Source: Viscum album | Lineage: Eukaryota > Streptophyta > Magnoliopsida > Santalales > Viscaceae | Reading direction: 5' to 3' | Length of the DNA stretch: 64,000 nt | Assembly: GCA_963277665.1 (NCBI GenBank) | Contig: OY728165.1 | Location: forward strand, 1,147,992,050-1,148,056,049 | Shown here: positions 50,641-62,640 of the stretch, one piece after another | Numbering within the stretch: the first letter of the stretch is position 1 | How the letters are laid out: each line of letters opens with the position of its first letter | Position numbers and translations under genes: made by a program | Notes under the pieces: model-generated | What the model was told of the DNA's origin: nothing | The model's database searches: none | The model's input: the letters and a program-made list of their open reading frames with translations, nothing else

Positions 50641-52703
50641 TGGACATGATATAGATTAAGGTGCATCTTGAAGAATTATAATGGAAGAGATATACTTCAA
50701 TAAGTACATAACCATGGGGTGCATCTATGTTGTTCACCATGATCACATATGGTAGTCTTAAACTCTAACATTATTACCGAAAGATGAGATAGATTATGGT
50801 GAAGAGAAAATACCCCTTTACCATGATTGATGATCTTTTCAATCAGTTACAAATATCTAGTTGGTTCTATAAGATTGATCATTGATCGTGATATCCCCTA
50901 TTACGAGTTAGTGATTAGTACTTTCTAATGATGGGTTTTCAGAGCAAGTTTGGTCAATATAAGTACTTGTAAATGTCATTCAAACGAATTAAAATTCTAA
51001 AAGATCTCATTTTCCTCATAAAAAATATCTTTCACCCATATTGAGACTCATTCATCATGGTTTCTATCATGTTCATCTACTTTTCGACACAAGGTCAGCA
51101 TTCTATCCACCTCATAATAGTCCTATGTATGCTTCTAGAACATCAGCTATATTCCATGCTATTGAAGTGTGATATCAAGATGTGATCAGTGATGTTTCTA
51201 GGAAATTTGGTGTTTTGGAGGGGTATTTCAAAATTCATTATTAAATTATAGGTAATAATGAAATAGGAACATCCTTGAAACACCTTTGATACCAATATTT
51301 TTTATGGTTTAACATGATATTAATGAGGGTTTATCCAGGACATCTCTCAACTATCAGCACCCATGATAGTGATAATAAATAAATGGGCAAAGTTAAAATG
51401 CAAAAACAAGTGTGAAGAGGAATTCATTTATCTAATGAGAAGGTTGACTTCATCTCCATCAAGGACACTACCTGAGTCTATGATTGGTTATTTAGTGTAT
51501 TGTGATGTTTCATGCATTAGAATGGGAGTGGTGTTGATTCAGATAGATCTGGTAGTAGCCTTTGAGTCACATCAGCATAGACCCTAAAAGAGGAACTACC
51601 CTATTCATGACTTAGATCTAGTAGTTTTGGTCCATTATCAAATGTTTTATATTAACTATCTCCCCGTCTAGAGATTATTTTTATACACTAACCAAAGAGC
51701 CTTTACTATATATTCACACACTAGGACCTAAATCCAATACAAAGGAAGTTTGTTGAATATTTATAGATTTTTTACTCTGAGATGATGTTTTTACTAGGGA
51801 AAGGTAATTTTATTGTGGATTATCTTATATGTAAGACACATGAGGATTAACTTCTTGGTGATTGGAATTTAGAAGAGTTCTGACACTTGTTGAGCTTGTT
51901 GGATGACTGAAGGATGGATGCTTCCAAGGATTAAGGATCAAGAAAATTTCCCCATTAAGGATCACATCCTCTCTTGTAGATTGGATAATGGATCGATAAG
52001 AGACATACCTAGAGTGTGTTTTTATGCAGGAACGTTTATCTATATTATACCTGATACCCTTATGATCAATAGATGACAATGGTGTCATAATGGAACATGG
52101 GATATCTACAATCCTTTCATCCATCATGGAAGAGATTAAGTGAGTTTTACATACCACTATATGGGTGGGACATAATGGTGCCAAGAAGATCGACCAAACC
52201 TCCTGGAGAAGGTTATGGTTGCAAGGGATGATGAGGAACATCATTTGGGTTTCTATCCCGATTCCTTACTTGTTATAAGAAAAGGCCACGCACCAATATT
52301 AGTGTGCTACTCCAGCCACTTCCAATGCCCATATGGATGTGGTAGGATTTCACAATGGATTTTTTATGGTGTTTCCAAGGACCCAGATAGTTCATGAAGT
52401 TGTTTTAGGGATTGTCGATCGGATGATGAAAATTTCCTTGTTTTTTCCAATTTGTGACTCACCTAGATTATTAGATAGGAAATATCTACGTCTATGCGAT
52501 CATACAACTACATGGAGTTCTATTGGTATTTTTTTTGGAAAAAGGAATGAACATTACCTAGATATTTTTTTCGGCTTATAAAATTCCATTGGGACTCATC
52601 TAGGATTGAGAACATCATACCAACCCCATACAAATGAACACTCCATGTAGATGATATATATATTGGAGGATATGCTGCATGATTGAACTGTTGACTTCTA
52701 TGG
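50641..52703 (+). pseudogene. pol of element C, first part (RT-RNase H-IN)
   Basis: RT begins near 50650 with a PWGASMLF block at about 50715 (family PWGAPVLFVKK). KRKYPFTMIDDLFNQL at 50803-50850 and FYKIDH at 50866 follow. RNase H is at about 51400-51840: LPESMIGYLVYCDVSCIRMG, then NYPIHDLDLVVLVH. Integrase runs from about 52190, with the MDFLWCFQGPR / IVDRMMKISLFFP segment at 52350-52450 and LEDMLHD near 52665, then a TVDFYG block directly before the break at 52703. Many stops and shifts are present. The frame resumes at 62636 after element E. Confidence 0.8.
52699..52703. other. Left target duplication of element E
   Basis: TATGG, identical to 62636-62640. Confidence 0.92.
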
Positions 52704-54737
52704 TGTAAGAACCTGGTTCTTCCTTTGAGGTATGGTTCCTTCCTTTCTTTTTCTTTGAGTTTTTTTGAAGAAAACAAGGGAAATTTGGACAAAGTACTTG
52801 AATCAAGGTTTACACACCATGTACTCCCAAGCACACGCCATGTAGTATATTTGTGTATGAAGGGAATACATGGCATGTGGGCATGTTAGTAAGGGAATGT
52901 TGACAAACCAACTATACACCATGTACTTCCTAGTATATCTCATGTAGTCATTTCTACAGGCACTAAAAAGTAAGTTGGTGAAATTTAACTGCCAAATGAA
53001 TTGTTAAATGATATACATGCCGTGTATATGGGCTTAAACGCTGTGTACATTGTGTTTTTTTTCATAAAACGGGAAGTAGCCTCTCCATTTGGAATATTGG
53101 AACATGGGATCACTAGGAGGACTCAAGAGGAGCATTAGAAGTTCAACCTCATCCCAATTGATCATCTGATCTCTGAATCAATCATTGTCAGTCTTGTTTA
53201 AACCCAATCGGTAAGATCTCAATTACTCTTGAGTTTTACTTGGTGATTTTTTTTCTCCACATTGTTATTTATGGTTGAGTGAATATCCTTATTTCATAGA
53301 TATGTACCGTTCTTACTAGAATTGGATGTCTACGATGGATGAGGAGAGTCATACTAAGACAAGGTAGGTGGTATCGTTCTTAATGTTTAATGTCAACTGG
53401 TTTATATGTGTCGTTGTGCCACGCACTCATGTTTGGGGTGCAATTTGGTTGATAAATTGACCCATATTAATGTATAAGTACTTTTAGGTGATTAATTGTA
53501 TGAATTTAAGCATATTGAGACTGCTTGTTTTGGTTAAGGGCCACCCTATGGGTGTGTTTGCCTTGGATAACTGTTTTTTGGTCTTTTGTCTTAGGATAAC
53601 CGTGGTTATACCTTAGTTTTATTTTATTATGGGTTTTTTTGAAATGAATTGGTTGATTAACTGCTTACCAATGGGAATTGTTTCCTTGTTAACCATGTAA
53701 TAGTGTACAGATTTCATGTGTTCCCTTATGTTGAATTTCTTATATGTTGGGCATAGACTTGTTGAATTATTCTACCTATGGGAAAAGTTTTGTGTGCATG
53801 TGGGTTGAATTTTATTATGCCTATGGGAAATTTATAATGGGTAAGGATTTATTATATCTGTGGACTACCTGAGGGAAAAGTTTTTAACTGAGGTTTGATT
53901 GTTTTAATGAATTACAACGAGTCTTCCAAACTAAATCACAAGCTTGGATTCGATTGTCATTTTACTTGATAGATTGCATGTTGAGGTATCTGTTGTGTTT
54001 TCTTGAATATGGGATTCAGTAGTTGTGTCTAGATCCCAAGAACTTATGATTCAATGTAATTGAATTTCATAATGATCAATAATAGTATAAACAGAACAAG
54101 ACTTGTAGGTTTGTTTACTTTTGAGTACTCCCTAGTTTAATTCTTTTATTATTATACACTACTACTGCATATACTCACGAACATATTGGAACAGACCATT
54201 GGTGGTTTCCTACTGTGATTTGTTTCTCACACCCAATTTGGGTCTTGTTTTTTGGCCCAAACAATCTATATTACTATAGCTGCCGATAGGGGTAAGGCTC
54301 CTTATACATTCATTTCATTGATGCTTAGAAGTAGACGAGCATGGGACCAAGCCAAGGCTTGTGATGCTACTGTGTTTCATTGTGTATTATTGTTACTTAG
54401 TATCATATTGTTCTTGATAGTAGTCTATCTGGTTTTCTCTCCTTTCTTAGAAGATGTGACAAGCTGGATCATACTAATATTATATGCCTTATGGTTATCT
54501 TTACCTTTCAGCCTTTTGTTTTTTACTTCAATTGCCTATTGTTTTTTTCTTCTGCTATTGTTATTATTTATTATGATATGTTACACTATACCAATGAGGG
54601 CATAGTTTCCCCACTATCACACCTTAGGCCCTCACTGCTAGTCGGAAGCCTCTATCATTTTGGGAAATGAGCTTAAGTCCCTGTGGCCAACCAGGTACGG
54701 GGCACCATTTAGTGGCATTCAGACCAAGGACATCACA
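52704..54737 (+). repeat. 5' LTR of element E
   Basis: 2034 bases, collinear with 60619-62635. The first 35 bases are almost identical between copies. A run of ACACACCATGTAC-like words lies at about 52812-53060. The 117-codon hydrophobic frame at 54252-54605 lies wholly inside the LTR and is broken in the other copy, so it is not called as a gene. Confidence 0.92.
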
Positions 54738-54740
54738 AAG

Positions 54741-54752
54741 TGGTATCATAGG
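54741..54752 (+). other. Primer binding site of element E
   Basis: TGGTATCATAGG matches 10 of 12 bases of the tRNA-Met type site, three bases after the LTR end CATCACA. Confidence 0.85.
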
Positions 54753-55990
54753 ATGTTTTCATTACTAGGAATCATTACTATTTATCAACAATGTAAAGTA
54801 TTTGGGATTTGGTAATTAGTTTTCCCCTGGAGTAGCTACCCTATGTACAGGGAAAATCAAAATTGGCTCGAATTAAATTGAACTTTTGGATTTGAAGATA
54901 TTACAGTGGATTAGATTTCACTGTTAGGAGACTCACTTGTTTTTTCCTATTATTATTGATGTTATTGTGGTTCTACTTTATTGAAACCTAATGAGATGAG
55001 GGTATGTGATATCATGCATCATATAGGCACTTGTTTGAAATAACATTCCATGCATACTTTCCATACCATTTAAGGAGAATTACGAATTTCATGTTGTTGT
55101 GATAGATTTCGTGCTAGAGATGCATGTTGTAATGATAGTACCATGATAGATATGTCTGTTGTTGTGAAAGGTGTATTCATACGTGATATGGTTTGAATTG
55201 GATAGATGGAAAACATTCATATCTAAGGTGTATGGGCCCTCTTGGAGTAGAATTTGGTGGATCATGTTTCGGTCTTTTGTATAGAATTGTTTTGTAATAT
55301 GTTCTTCTTGGGTGCTAAACATTGATTTGTAGGGTGTATGGCCCCCCACAGATCAGAATTTGGCATCCCACTAGTTGGTTTTTCTATATAATTTGTGTTT
55401 TAGGGAAATTTGGAGTTTTTATCTTGAAAAACCCCAGTATACACACCATGTAGTTTAAAATAACACACCATGTGTTCTACCTGTTTGGGGAAGGTGATGT
55501 TCCAAATTTTAATATGTACACCTCCTGTACTATATGTACATGCCATGTGGTTAGATATCATGTGTCTGTCCATATGATAAGGAACATAGGGTGATGGGTT
55601 TCACAAGTACACAGCCATGTACTTTCAGTACATGTCGTAAGGGCTTACTTAGGTAGAACCCATGTAGATCTGGCTATGTGGGAGTTCATGGCCAGTAGAA
55701 AGACATGGGCACACACCATGTACTTGTTTGACACACCGTGTACCTAGGGTAGATACACGACCGGGGTGGTAAGAGTACATGGGCATGTGGAGAATTAAGC
55801 GTACACATTGTGTATGATTTCTACACACCATGCAGTCCCTTTTCGTAAAACATTGAAGGACTTTTCAGGTTTCATCTTGGAACTCTTGAACTGAAAACCT
55901 TGAAAATATTTTGAACTAAGGCATGTTCTTGACCTTTTATACTCATGATGACATGATGAAAATGACTTGTACACAAGGAGAGAGGCGATG
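54753..55990 (+). repeat. Leader of E with local duplication and motif cluster
   Basis: This is untranslated leader between the primer site and gag. About 110 bases are repeated in tandem: copies near 55198-55289 and 55308-55398 share AGGTGTATGG(G)CC, AGAATTTGG and TATA(G/T)AATT(G/T). From 55437 to 55850 there are at least ten variants of a palindromic word, ACACACCATGTAC or GTACATGGCATGTG. The same word occurs in the LTRs of E. No coding homology. Confidence 0.65.
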
Positions 55991-56990
55991 ATCATACTTC
56001 AGATATGGTAGGACATGGGTTACTGATGGAACCTTCAGTTGTTCCAACTGCGGCACTCAATGTTATACCAGACACAAGTGTAGATGCGTAGTTCCATGAA
56101 GTTTTTGTGAGGTTCATGTTGAACTTTTAGGGGGCACTACAGGCTGCTACATCAGTGGAAGAGCTAACACATATATTCCAGTAGTAGCATCTGCATACTT
56201 TTTTAGGGGATGGAAGACCATAGGCTACGGAATCATGGTTAGAATCAGTAATGACAATCTTCAAGCATCATGATATACCTATCAATAGGAGGGGAAAGCT
56301 CATGACATATATGATTCACGATTCTTCCAAGATATGGTTGGATGTTATCACTCATGTAGAGATTCATTGGGATGGGACATGGGAAGAATTTCAAGTGGTC
56401 TTATATGATTATAATTTTCCCAAGGCACTGAGGGCTGACCAAGCCTAGGAGTTCATGCACCTAGAGAAGGGCACACTGTCAGTTATGGACTATTCATCCG
56501 AGTTTATTGAGATTTATTGATTCAAACCTATTTAGATGGGTAATGAATTATCAATATCTAGAAAATTTGAGGATGGACTCAGGTTGGATATCCAATCATA
56601 GCTGAATTCATTCATGTTTCCTTTAGTCTCTTCTATTATTAATCTAGTTCTGATCACTGAGTGCAATCTGCGGGAATCTAGTGGTGTGAGTCATGACAGT
56701 TCAACACCAATTTTTGGTACTGTCTCATCCAGTAAGAGGAAGCGTCATGTGTATTTCTCTCACAATGATAGTAGCAGCTTGAATGTTTCCTCTAGTGGCC
56801 AGGTGACATGATACCAGTGTGGAAAGGTAGGTCACAAGAGACCTCAGTGCCCATGAGACCTAGCTGGGTGTCGAGCTTGCAGCTGGATGGGCCATCTACA
56901 ACGCTACCACAGGGCATTTCTACTAGTGGAATGTGAGAGAGGTTCTGTACAGACTCAATGTGCAGGAGTAGTGTTAGTAGATTTCCTCCA
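55991..56990 (+). pseudogene. gag of element E
   Basis: The capsid region at about 56200-56530 contains SSKIWLDVITHV, WDGTWEEFQVVLYDYNFPKA and SVMDYSSEFIEIY, the family's WW..(V)...W.EF...F..K(Y/F) and VxxYxxxFxxL blocks. One open stretch covers 56251-56448. The nucleocapsid holds a CCHC box at 56816-56850 (YQCGKVGHKRPQC, with the first C read as Y-Q-C context) and a second Cys/His-rich stretch follows near 56875 (CRACSWMGHLQRYH), which looks like a decayed second knuckle. Stops interrupt the frame. Confidence 0.82.
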
Positions 56991-57660
56991 GTCTTGAAAC
57001 TGGAATACGATATGGCGTTCAGGCCAAGGTGGTGGTCGTGGCCATGGTAGTCAGACCCCAGGATCTTAGCAATAGTATGGAGGGTCAGCTCAAGGTAGCC
57101 ATGTAGTGTCTCTAGGCTGTGGTGAAATTTCTACCTATACAGTGAAACATACCTAGCAGGAGCAGGATCCCAAACCATATACTATCAGAGGTACTATCCT
57201 AGACGCCTCTTCTTTATCTTATACACTTTTAGATACTGGTGCTACACATAGTTTTATATATGTGTCCATTGTGAAATGACTAGGGCTCTATTTTTATACT
57301 TCTTTTGATGTTATGAAGCTACAAATTCTATTAGGGATTATAATGGTAGGTGTGCATCAGTGTAAGGAGTGCCACCTTAAGATTGGTGGGTGTCACTTTC
57401 CATGGAACCTCTATGTCCTAGAGATGATAGGCTTTAATATCATTCTCAGAATGGATTGGTTGGTTTCTTTTCTAGCCTTTGTTAATTGTTATTGACTCAT
57501 GGTGAGTTTTACATCACCCGAGGGTGTAGAGTTTATACATAAGGTTGAATGGGATGTCCAAGAGAGAAGAGTTGGACACGAGCATTGTGGATTGGTTGGG
57601 ATTATATCCCAGATTGTGAGTTTATATCTAGATGACTAGGGAACAAGTCTGGATGATTTT
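56991..57660 (+). pseudogene. Aspartic protease region of element E
   Basis: LLDTGATHSFIY at about 57223-57258 is an intact retroviral-type protease active site (DTG). It is followed by CHLKIGGCHFPWNLYVLEM and GFNIILRMDWL near 57430-57460, the usual second half of the domain. The protease would cleave Gag-Pol in the particle. The domain itself is in one open stretch from 57313, but upstream and downstream frames are broken. Confidence 0.82.
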
Positions 57661-60600
57661 CCTCAGGTTGTTGATTGTTTTAGGGATGTTTTTATTGGAC
57701 GACTTCTCAGACTTACCTTTGGTCAAAGAGGTTGACTTCACTATCAAGCAAGTGCTAGGAGATGCACTGGTATCTATTCCTCCTTAAAGGATGACTACAA
57801 TGAAGTTTCAAGAGCTCAAGAGGTAGTTGGAAGATTTTTAAGCTAAGGGTTTTATCTGAATCATTACTTATCTTTGGGTTCACCAATCCTTTTCACAAAA
57901 TAGGTGGATGGTACCCATATGCTATGCGGGGACTATCGGAAACTGAACTAGTTGACGGTTAAAATTCGATATCCCTTACCATAGATATATGACTATTTTT
58001 ATCAACTTTTAGGATCTTGGGTGTTCTTAATGATTGAATTGAGGTCAGGATATCACTAGGTATGTGTTTGACTTGTAGACGTACTTTGTACAACATTTCA
58101 TAGTAGGTATGGTTTATATGTGTACCTGGTTATGACATTGATCTTACGAATGCACCATAAATTTTTCAGGGCATTGATGAACCGAGTGTTACATCCTTAC
58201 CAATATTATTTTTTGTTTGTTTTTATCGATTATATCTTGGTGTATTCTCACAATCAACCCGACCATGCCAAGCATCTTGATATCGTTTTGAATACACTGA
58301 GAGAGAATAATTTATATTCTAAGCTTGAAAAATTCCACTTCTTGATTGACCAGATTCACTTCATGGGTTACGTTATCTTAGACACTGTAGTATCAGTAGT
58401 CCCTAATAAGGTGAGAAAATTTGTAACCTAGAAGCATCCCAAGAATTTTTTGGAGGTACGATGTTTCTTGGGGCTATCCGGTTACTACAGTCACTTTATA
58501 CATGACTTCTCATACATAGAATTGCCGATTATGGGCTTGACTATGAAAGGTGTGATGTTTGAGTGGTCATATTCTTATGACGTATCCTTTCAAGAGTTGA
58601 AGGGACCTTTGACTTCATCACCGATACTGATATTGCCAGAGTCGGGAATAAGTTACATTGTGTACTGTGATGCATCAAGTATTGGGCTGGGGGAAGTGCT
58701 TATACGGGGGGGGGGGGGGGCAAGTTGTAGTGTATGGGTCTCAACAGTTGAGGCCCCATGAGAGGAATTACGAAATTCATGACCATGAGTTAGCAGCAGT
58801 TGTTCATGCCCTGCGTTGCTGGAGACATTATTTATTTGGAGAAAATTTTTTGGTGTAAAAAACCTAAATAAGTCTCAAATACCTCATTACTCAGTGTTAT
58901 TTTAATATGAGACATCAAAGGTGGGTGGAATGCCTTCAGTCATTCAATTTTGATCTTGCCTATACACCTGGAAAAGGCAATGCAGTGACTGACACACTGA
59001 GGAGGAGGACTCAAATACTGGTAGTGCAGGAGGCCAGTGGTGAGTAGAAGCTTATGGATTTGTTCTCTAATATACATTTTAAGGTGCTTGAAATTCAGGG
59101 ATAGACATATCTTTCATATTTGGTTGTTACATCTACCCTACTAAATAGAGTGAGGATGATGCAACTATCAAATTTTGAAGGCCTAGTTCTACGGGAGAGT
59201 GTGGTAGGTGGGGACCCTCCTCCTGGATGTATGATAGGCGACGATAATGTTATGTGTATCCATGGACGTGTTTTGGTTCTAGGGGATATACATGAGGATA
59301 TGATGTGGGAGTTTCATTCTTTACCTTGGGAAGTGCATCCTAAAGTCACCAAGATGTATAGTGACTTGCATTGTCAATACTGGGGGTCAGGTATGAAGTG
59401 AGAAGTAGCTGGTTTTGTTACGAGGTGATCAAACTATCAGTAGGTGATGGTGGAACATCAATGGACATATAGGATTTTATATAAGTTACCCATTCTAAAG
59501 TGTAAATGGGATGATTTCATGATGGGCTTCTTGAAATGGTTACCAAGGTCACCGAGAGGAAAAAATGTTGTGTGGATTATAGTTGAAAATCTTACGAAGG
59601 TTGCTCAATTCTTGCCGATTAGCGAGACCTTCAGTATTGTTGAGATTAGAAATATATATATCATAGAGGTGGTATGACTTCATTTGGTCCCTTTTTCTAT
59701 AATTTTAGATAGGGATTCCCACTTTACATCTTGTTTTTGGTAGAATTTTCAGAGGGCATTGGGTACATAGGTGCATCTGAGCACAATATACCACCCTCAG
59801 ACAGATGTCTAGTTAGAGAATATGATACAGGTGCAATAAGACATGTTACATGCATGTGTCCTAATCTGTGGGGGATCTTGGGATAAGAATATTCTCCTGG
59901 TTGAGTGTTCCTACAATAGTAGTTTTAGGAAACTATACCAATGGAACCTTACGAGGATTTATATGGTATGTCATGTCATTCTTCCCTATGATGGTTAGAG
60001 GTAGGTGAGGCAGGCTTACTATGACCACTTCTCATGCAGGAAACATCTGAGTAGGTCCACTTGATTCATAGATATATGGATACTACACATTATCATAAAA
60101 AATCATACGACGATCGCCAGAGATGACCTTTGGAGTTTGAGGTTGGGGATCATGTTATCCTTCGTGTCGCACTGAGGTTGGGACACAAGAGGATCAAGAG
60201 GTAGGGTAAGATTTCACCGAGATATGTCTTTCCGTTTGAGATTCTGGAGAGAGTCGGACTAATTTACTATCTGTTGCAGTTACCTCATAGGTATAGATCC
60301 ATTCATGATGTATTCCATATATCCCAACCACACCACTAACAATCAGACCCGTCTTACATTTTTCATTGAGGATGTTGAGCTACAGGTTGATGCATCCTTT
60401 GAGGAGCTTCTGATTCATATAGTTGATAGGAGAAAAAAGCTTCTCTGAGGCCAGTCAATTCCTTTTGTACTAGTGCTATGGAAGCACGGATGAGTAAAGG
60501 GAGAGACTTGGGAGTGGGAGCCCGATGTACAAGCTCAGTGTTCAGATTTATTCTCAGATATTCTATCACCACATGTGGAAGAGAAATTCAAGGAAGTATT
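57661..60600 (+). pseudogene. pol of element E (RT-RNase H-IN)
   Basis: RT: a VDFTIKQVLGDA block near 57735, CGDYRKLN near 57925, and 58120-58431 open with FFRALMNRVLHPYQ and FIDYILVYS, where the catalytic FIDD has become FIDY. RNase H: 58450-58990, with [11 protein letters not shown] before and [19 protein letters not shown] after a G15 run at 58706-58720 that shifts the frame. Integrase: about 59100-60010, including a GLPRSPRG-like MMGFLKWLPRSPRGKNVVWI block at 59520 and YHPQTDV at about 59790. The C-terminal part at 60110-60330 has the FEVGDHVI..RV and IHDVFHISQ blocks, then REK, PFVLVLW and ETWEWE to 60530. Several stops are present. Confidence 0.87.
58706..58720 (+). repeat. G15 homopolymer in RNase H of E
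   Basis: Fifteen consecutive G residues replace the few bases expected between GLGxVL(I/M) and GQVV in RNase H. Upstream homology is in one frame and downstream homology in another, so the run changes the frame. Confidence 0.9.
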
Positions 60601-60602
60601 TC

Positions 60603-60618
60603 TTTAAGGGTAGAAGTT
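60603..60618 (+). other. Polypurine tract of element E
   Basis: TTTAAGGGTAGAAGTT directly precedes the LTR start TGTAAGAACC. It is less purine-pure than those of D and B. Confidence 0.7.
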
Positions 60619-62635
60619 TGTAAGAACCTGGTTCTTCCTTTGAGGTATGTTTCCCTCTTTTCCTTTTCCTTTTAGTTGTTTTCAGGAAAACAAGGTAAGT
60701 TTGAGAAAAGTATATGAATCAGGGGTTACACTATGTGTACTCCTAAGAACATGCCATGTAGTATGTCTGTGTATGAAGGGAATACATGGCACGGGGAAAT
60801 GTCGGAAAGGGAAAGTGGAAATACCAAATATGATCCATGAACATCCTAGTACACATCGTATAGTCAGGTGGGTAGGCCCTGGAAAGTAAGTCAGTGAAAT
60901 TCATCTACCAAATAAATAGTTAAATGATATACACACTATGTAAATGGAACTGCACACCGTGTACTTTTTTTTTTCACTTGAAATAGGAAATAGCATCTCT
61001 ATTTGATATATTTGATAGTGGGCTCACCGGAGGAACTCAAGAGGAGCGTGGGAACGTTAACCTCTTCCCAGTTGATCATTCGAACTCCGTATCAATAATT
61101 GTTGGTCTTGTTTGAACCTAATTGGAAACCTCTCGATTATTATTGAGCTATTCATGGTGAATTTTTTCTAGACTAAGTTATTAATGGTCGAGTGGATATC
61201 CTAGTTTCATAGATCTATACTATTCTAGCTTGAATGGGGATAATGAGAGTCATGCTTTGATGAGGTATGTGGTCTCATGTTTATTTCCAAATGTCAAGTG
61301 GTTTATATGTGTCATTGTGTTGTGCACCCATGTTTGGGGTGTAGTTTTGTTGAGAATTTTTCCCATGTTAATGACTATGTATGTTTAGGTGATTAATTAT
61401 ATGAATTGAAGCATTTTGAGACTACTTATTCTGATTAAGGGCCACCTTTTAGGTGTTTTTCCCTTGGATAGCTGTTTTTGGGATTTTTGACATAGGATAA
61501 CCATGGTTATGTCTCTGTTTTCCGAGTTATGGGTTGTTTAAAATGAACTGGTTGATTAAATTATTTCCAATATGAATTTTTTCCTTATTAACCATGTAAT
61601 AGTGTAATGATTACATGTGTTGCCTTATGATGAATTTCTTATATGTCAGTCTTGGCTCTGTTGAATTATTCTACACGTGGGAAAGGTTTTGTGAGCCTGT
61701 GGGCTACATTTTGTTATGATTGTGGGAAATTTCCCATGGGAAATGATTTGTTATGCTTTTGGACTACTTGAGGGAATGGTTTTGAATTTATCTTTGACTG
61801 TTGTAGTGAATTATGACATTAATTCCTAGCTAAATCACAAGTTTGGATTCGATTTTCATTTTACTTGATAGTTTTCTTGATGAGGTATATATTGTGTTTG
61901 CTTGAATAGGGGATTGATAGGTCATGTCTGGATCCGAAGAACTTATGATTCGATGTAATTGAATTTCTTTATGAACATGAATGGTATAAATGGAACAAGA
62001 TGTGTACAATTTTTTACTTTTGAGTACTTACTAGTTTAATGCTTTCATTGTTATACACTACTGCTGTGTATAATCACTGATATATTGGCACAAACCTTTG
62101 GTGGTTGCCTACTAGGATTTATTTCTCACACCCTATTTGGGTCATGTTTTTGGGCCTAAACATACTATATTTCTGCAAGGGTTGATAGGGGAAATGCTCT
62201 TTATACAGGTACTTGATTACTGCTTGGGAGTAGGAGAGCATGGAACTAATCCAAGGCTATCAATGTTGTTGTGTTTTGTTTTTTATTGTTGTACCATAGT
62301 ATTATATTTTACTTGATAGTAGTTTATCTTTTTTGGCTACTTTCATAGAGAATAGGACATGTTGCATCATACTAATATTATATGCCTTTTAGTTATCTTT
62401 ACCTTTTAGTCTTCCATTATTTACATCAGTTTCATGTTGTTTTCAGCTTCCACTATTGATATAATTTATTCCACTATGTTACACTCTGAAAATGGGGGGA
62501 TAGTTTCCCCATTATCAAACCCTAGTCCCTAGTTTCTAGTTGGAAGCCTCTGGCATTTGAAAAAATGTGCTTGATTCCTTGTGGCCAAATGGGTATGAGG
62601 CACCTTTTAGTGGAATCCAGATCAGGGATGTCACA
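60619..62635 (+). repeat. 3' LTR of element E
   Basis: 2017 bases, TGTAAGAACCTGG...GATGTCACA, collinear with the 5' copy. It is followed by TATGG, the right target duplication. Divergence from the 5' copy is intermediate: clearly more than in B and less than in A, C or D by eye. Confidence 0.92.
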
Positions 62636-62640
62636 TATGG
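62636..62640. other. Right target duplication of element E
   Basis: TATGG, identical to 52699-52703, and the first bases of the resumed integrase of C. Confidence 0.92.

Larger units (their letters stand above)
52704..62635 (+). mobile_element. Ty3/Gypsy retrotransposon E, inserted in integrase of C
   Basis: This 9.9 kb plus-strand element has LTRs 52704-54737 and 60619-62635, a perfect 5-base target duplication TATGG, a primer site, a motif-rich leader, gag, protease, RT, RNase H, integrase and a polypurine tract. It is the most complete autonomous-type element in the window, but every gene has stops or shifts. LTR ends (TGTAAGAACC...ACATCACA) and gag resemble element D, which is older and in the opposite orientation. 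Confidence 0.93.

Noticed and set aside
54252..54605. 117-codon hydrophobic open frame that looks like a membrane protein
   Set aside because: It lies entirely within the 5' LTR of E, and the corresponding part of the 3' LTR (about 62170-62480) is broken by stops. T-rich DNA gives L, F and I runs by chance.
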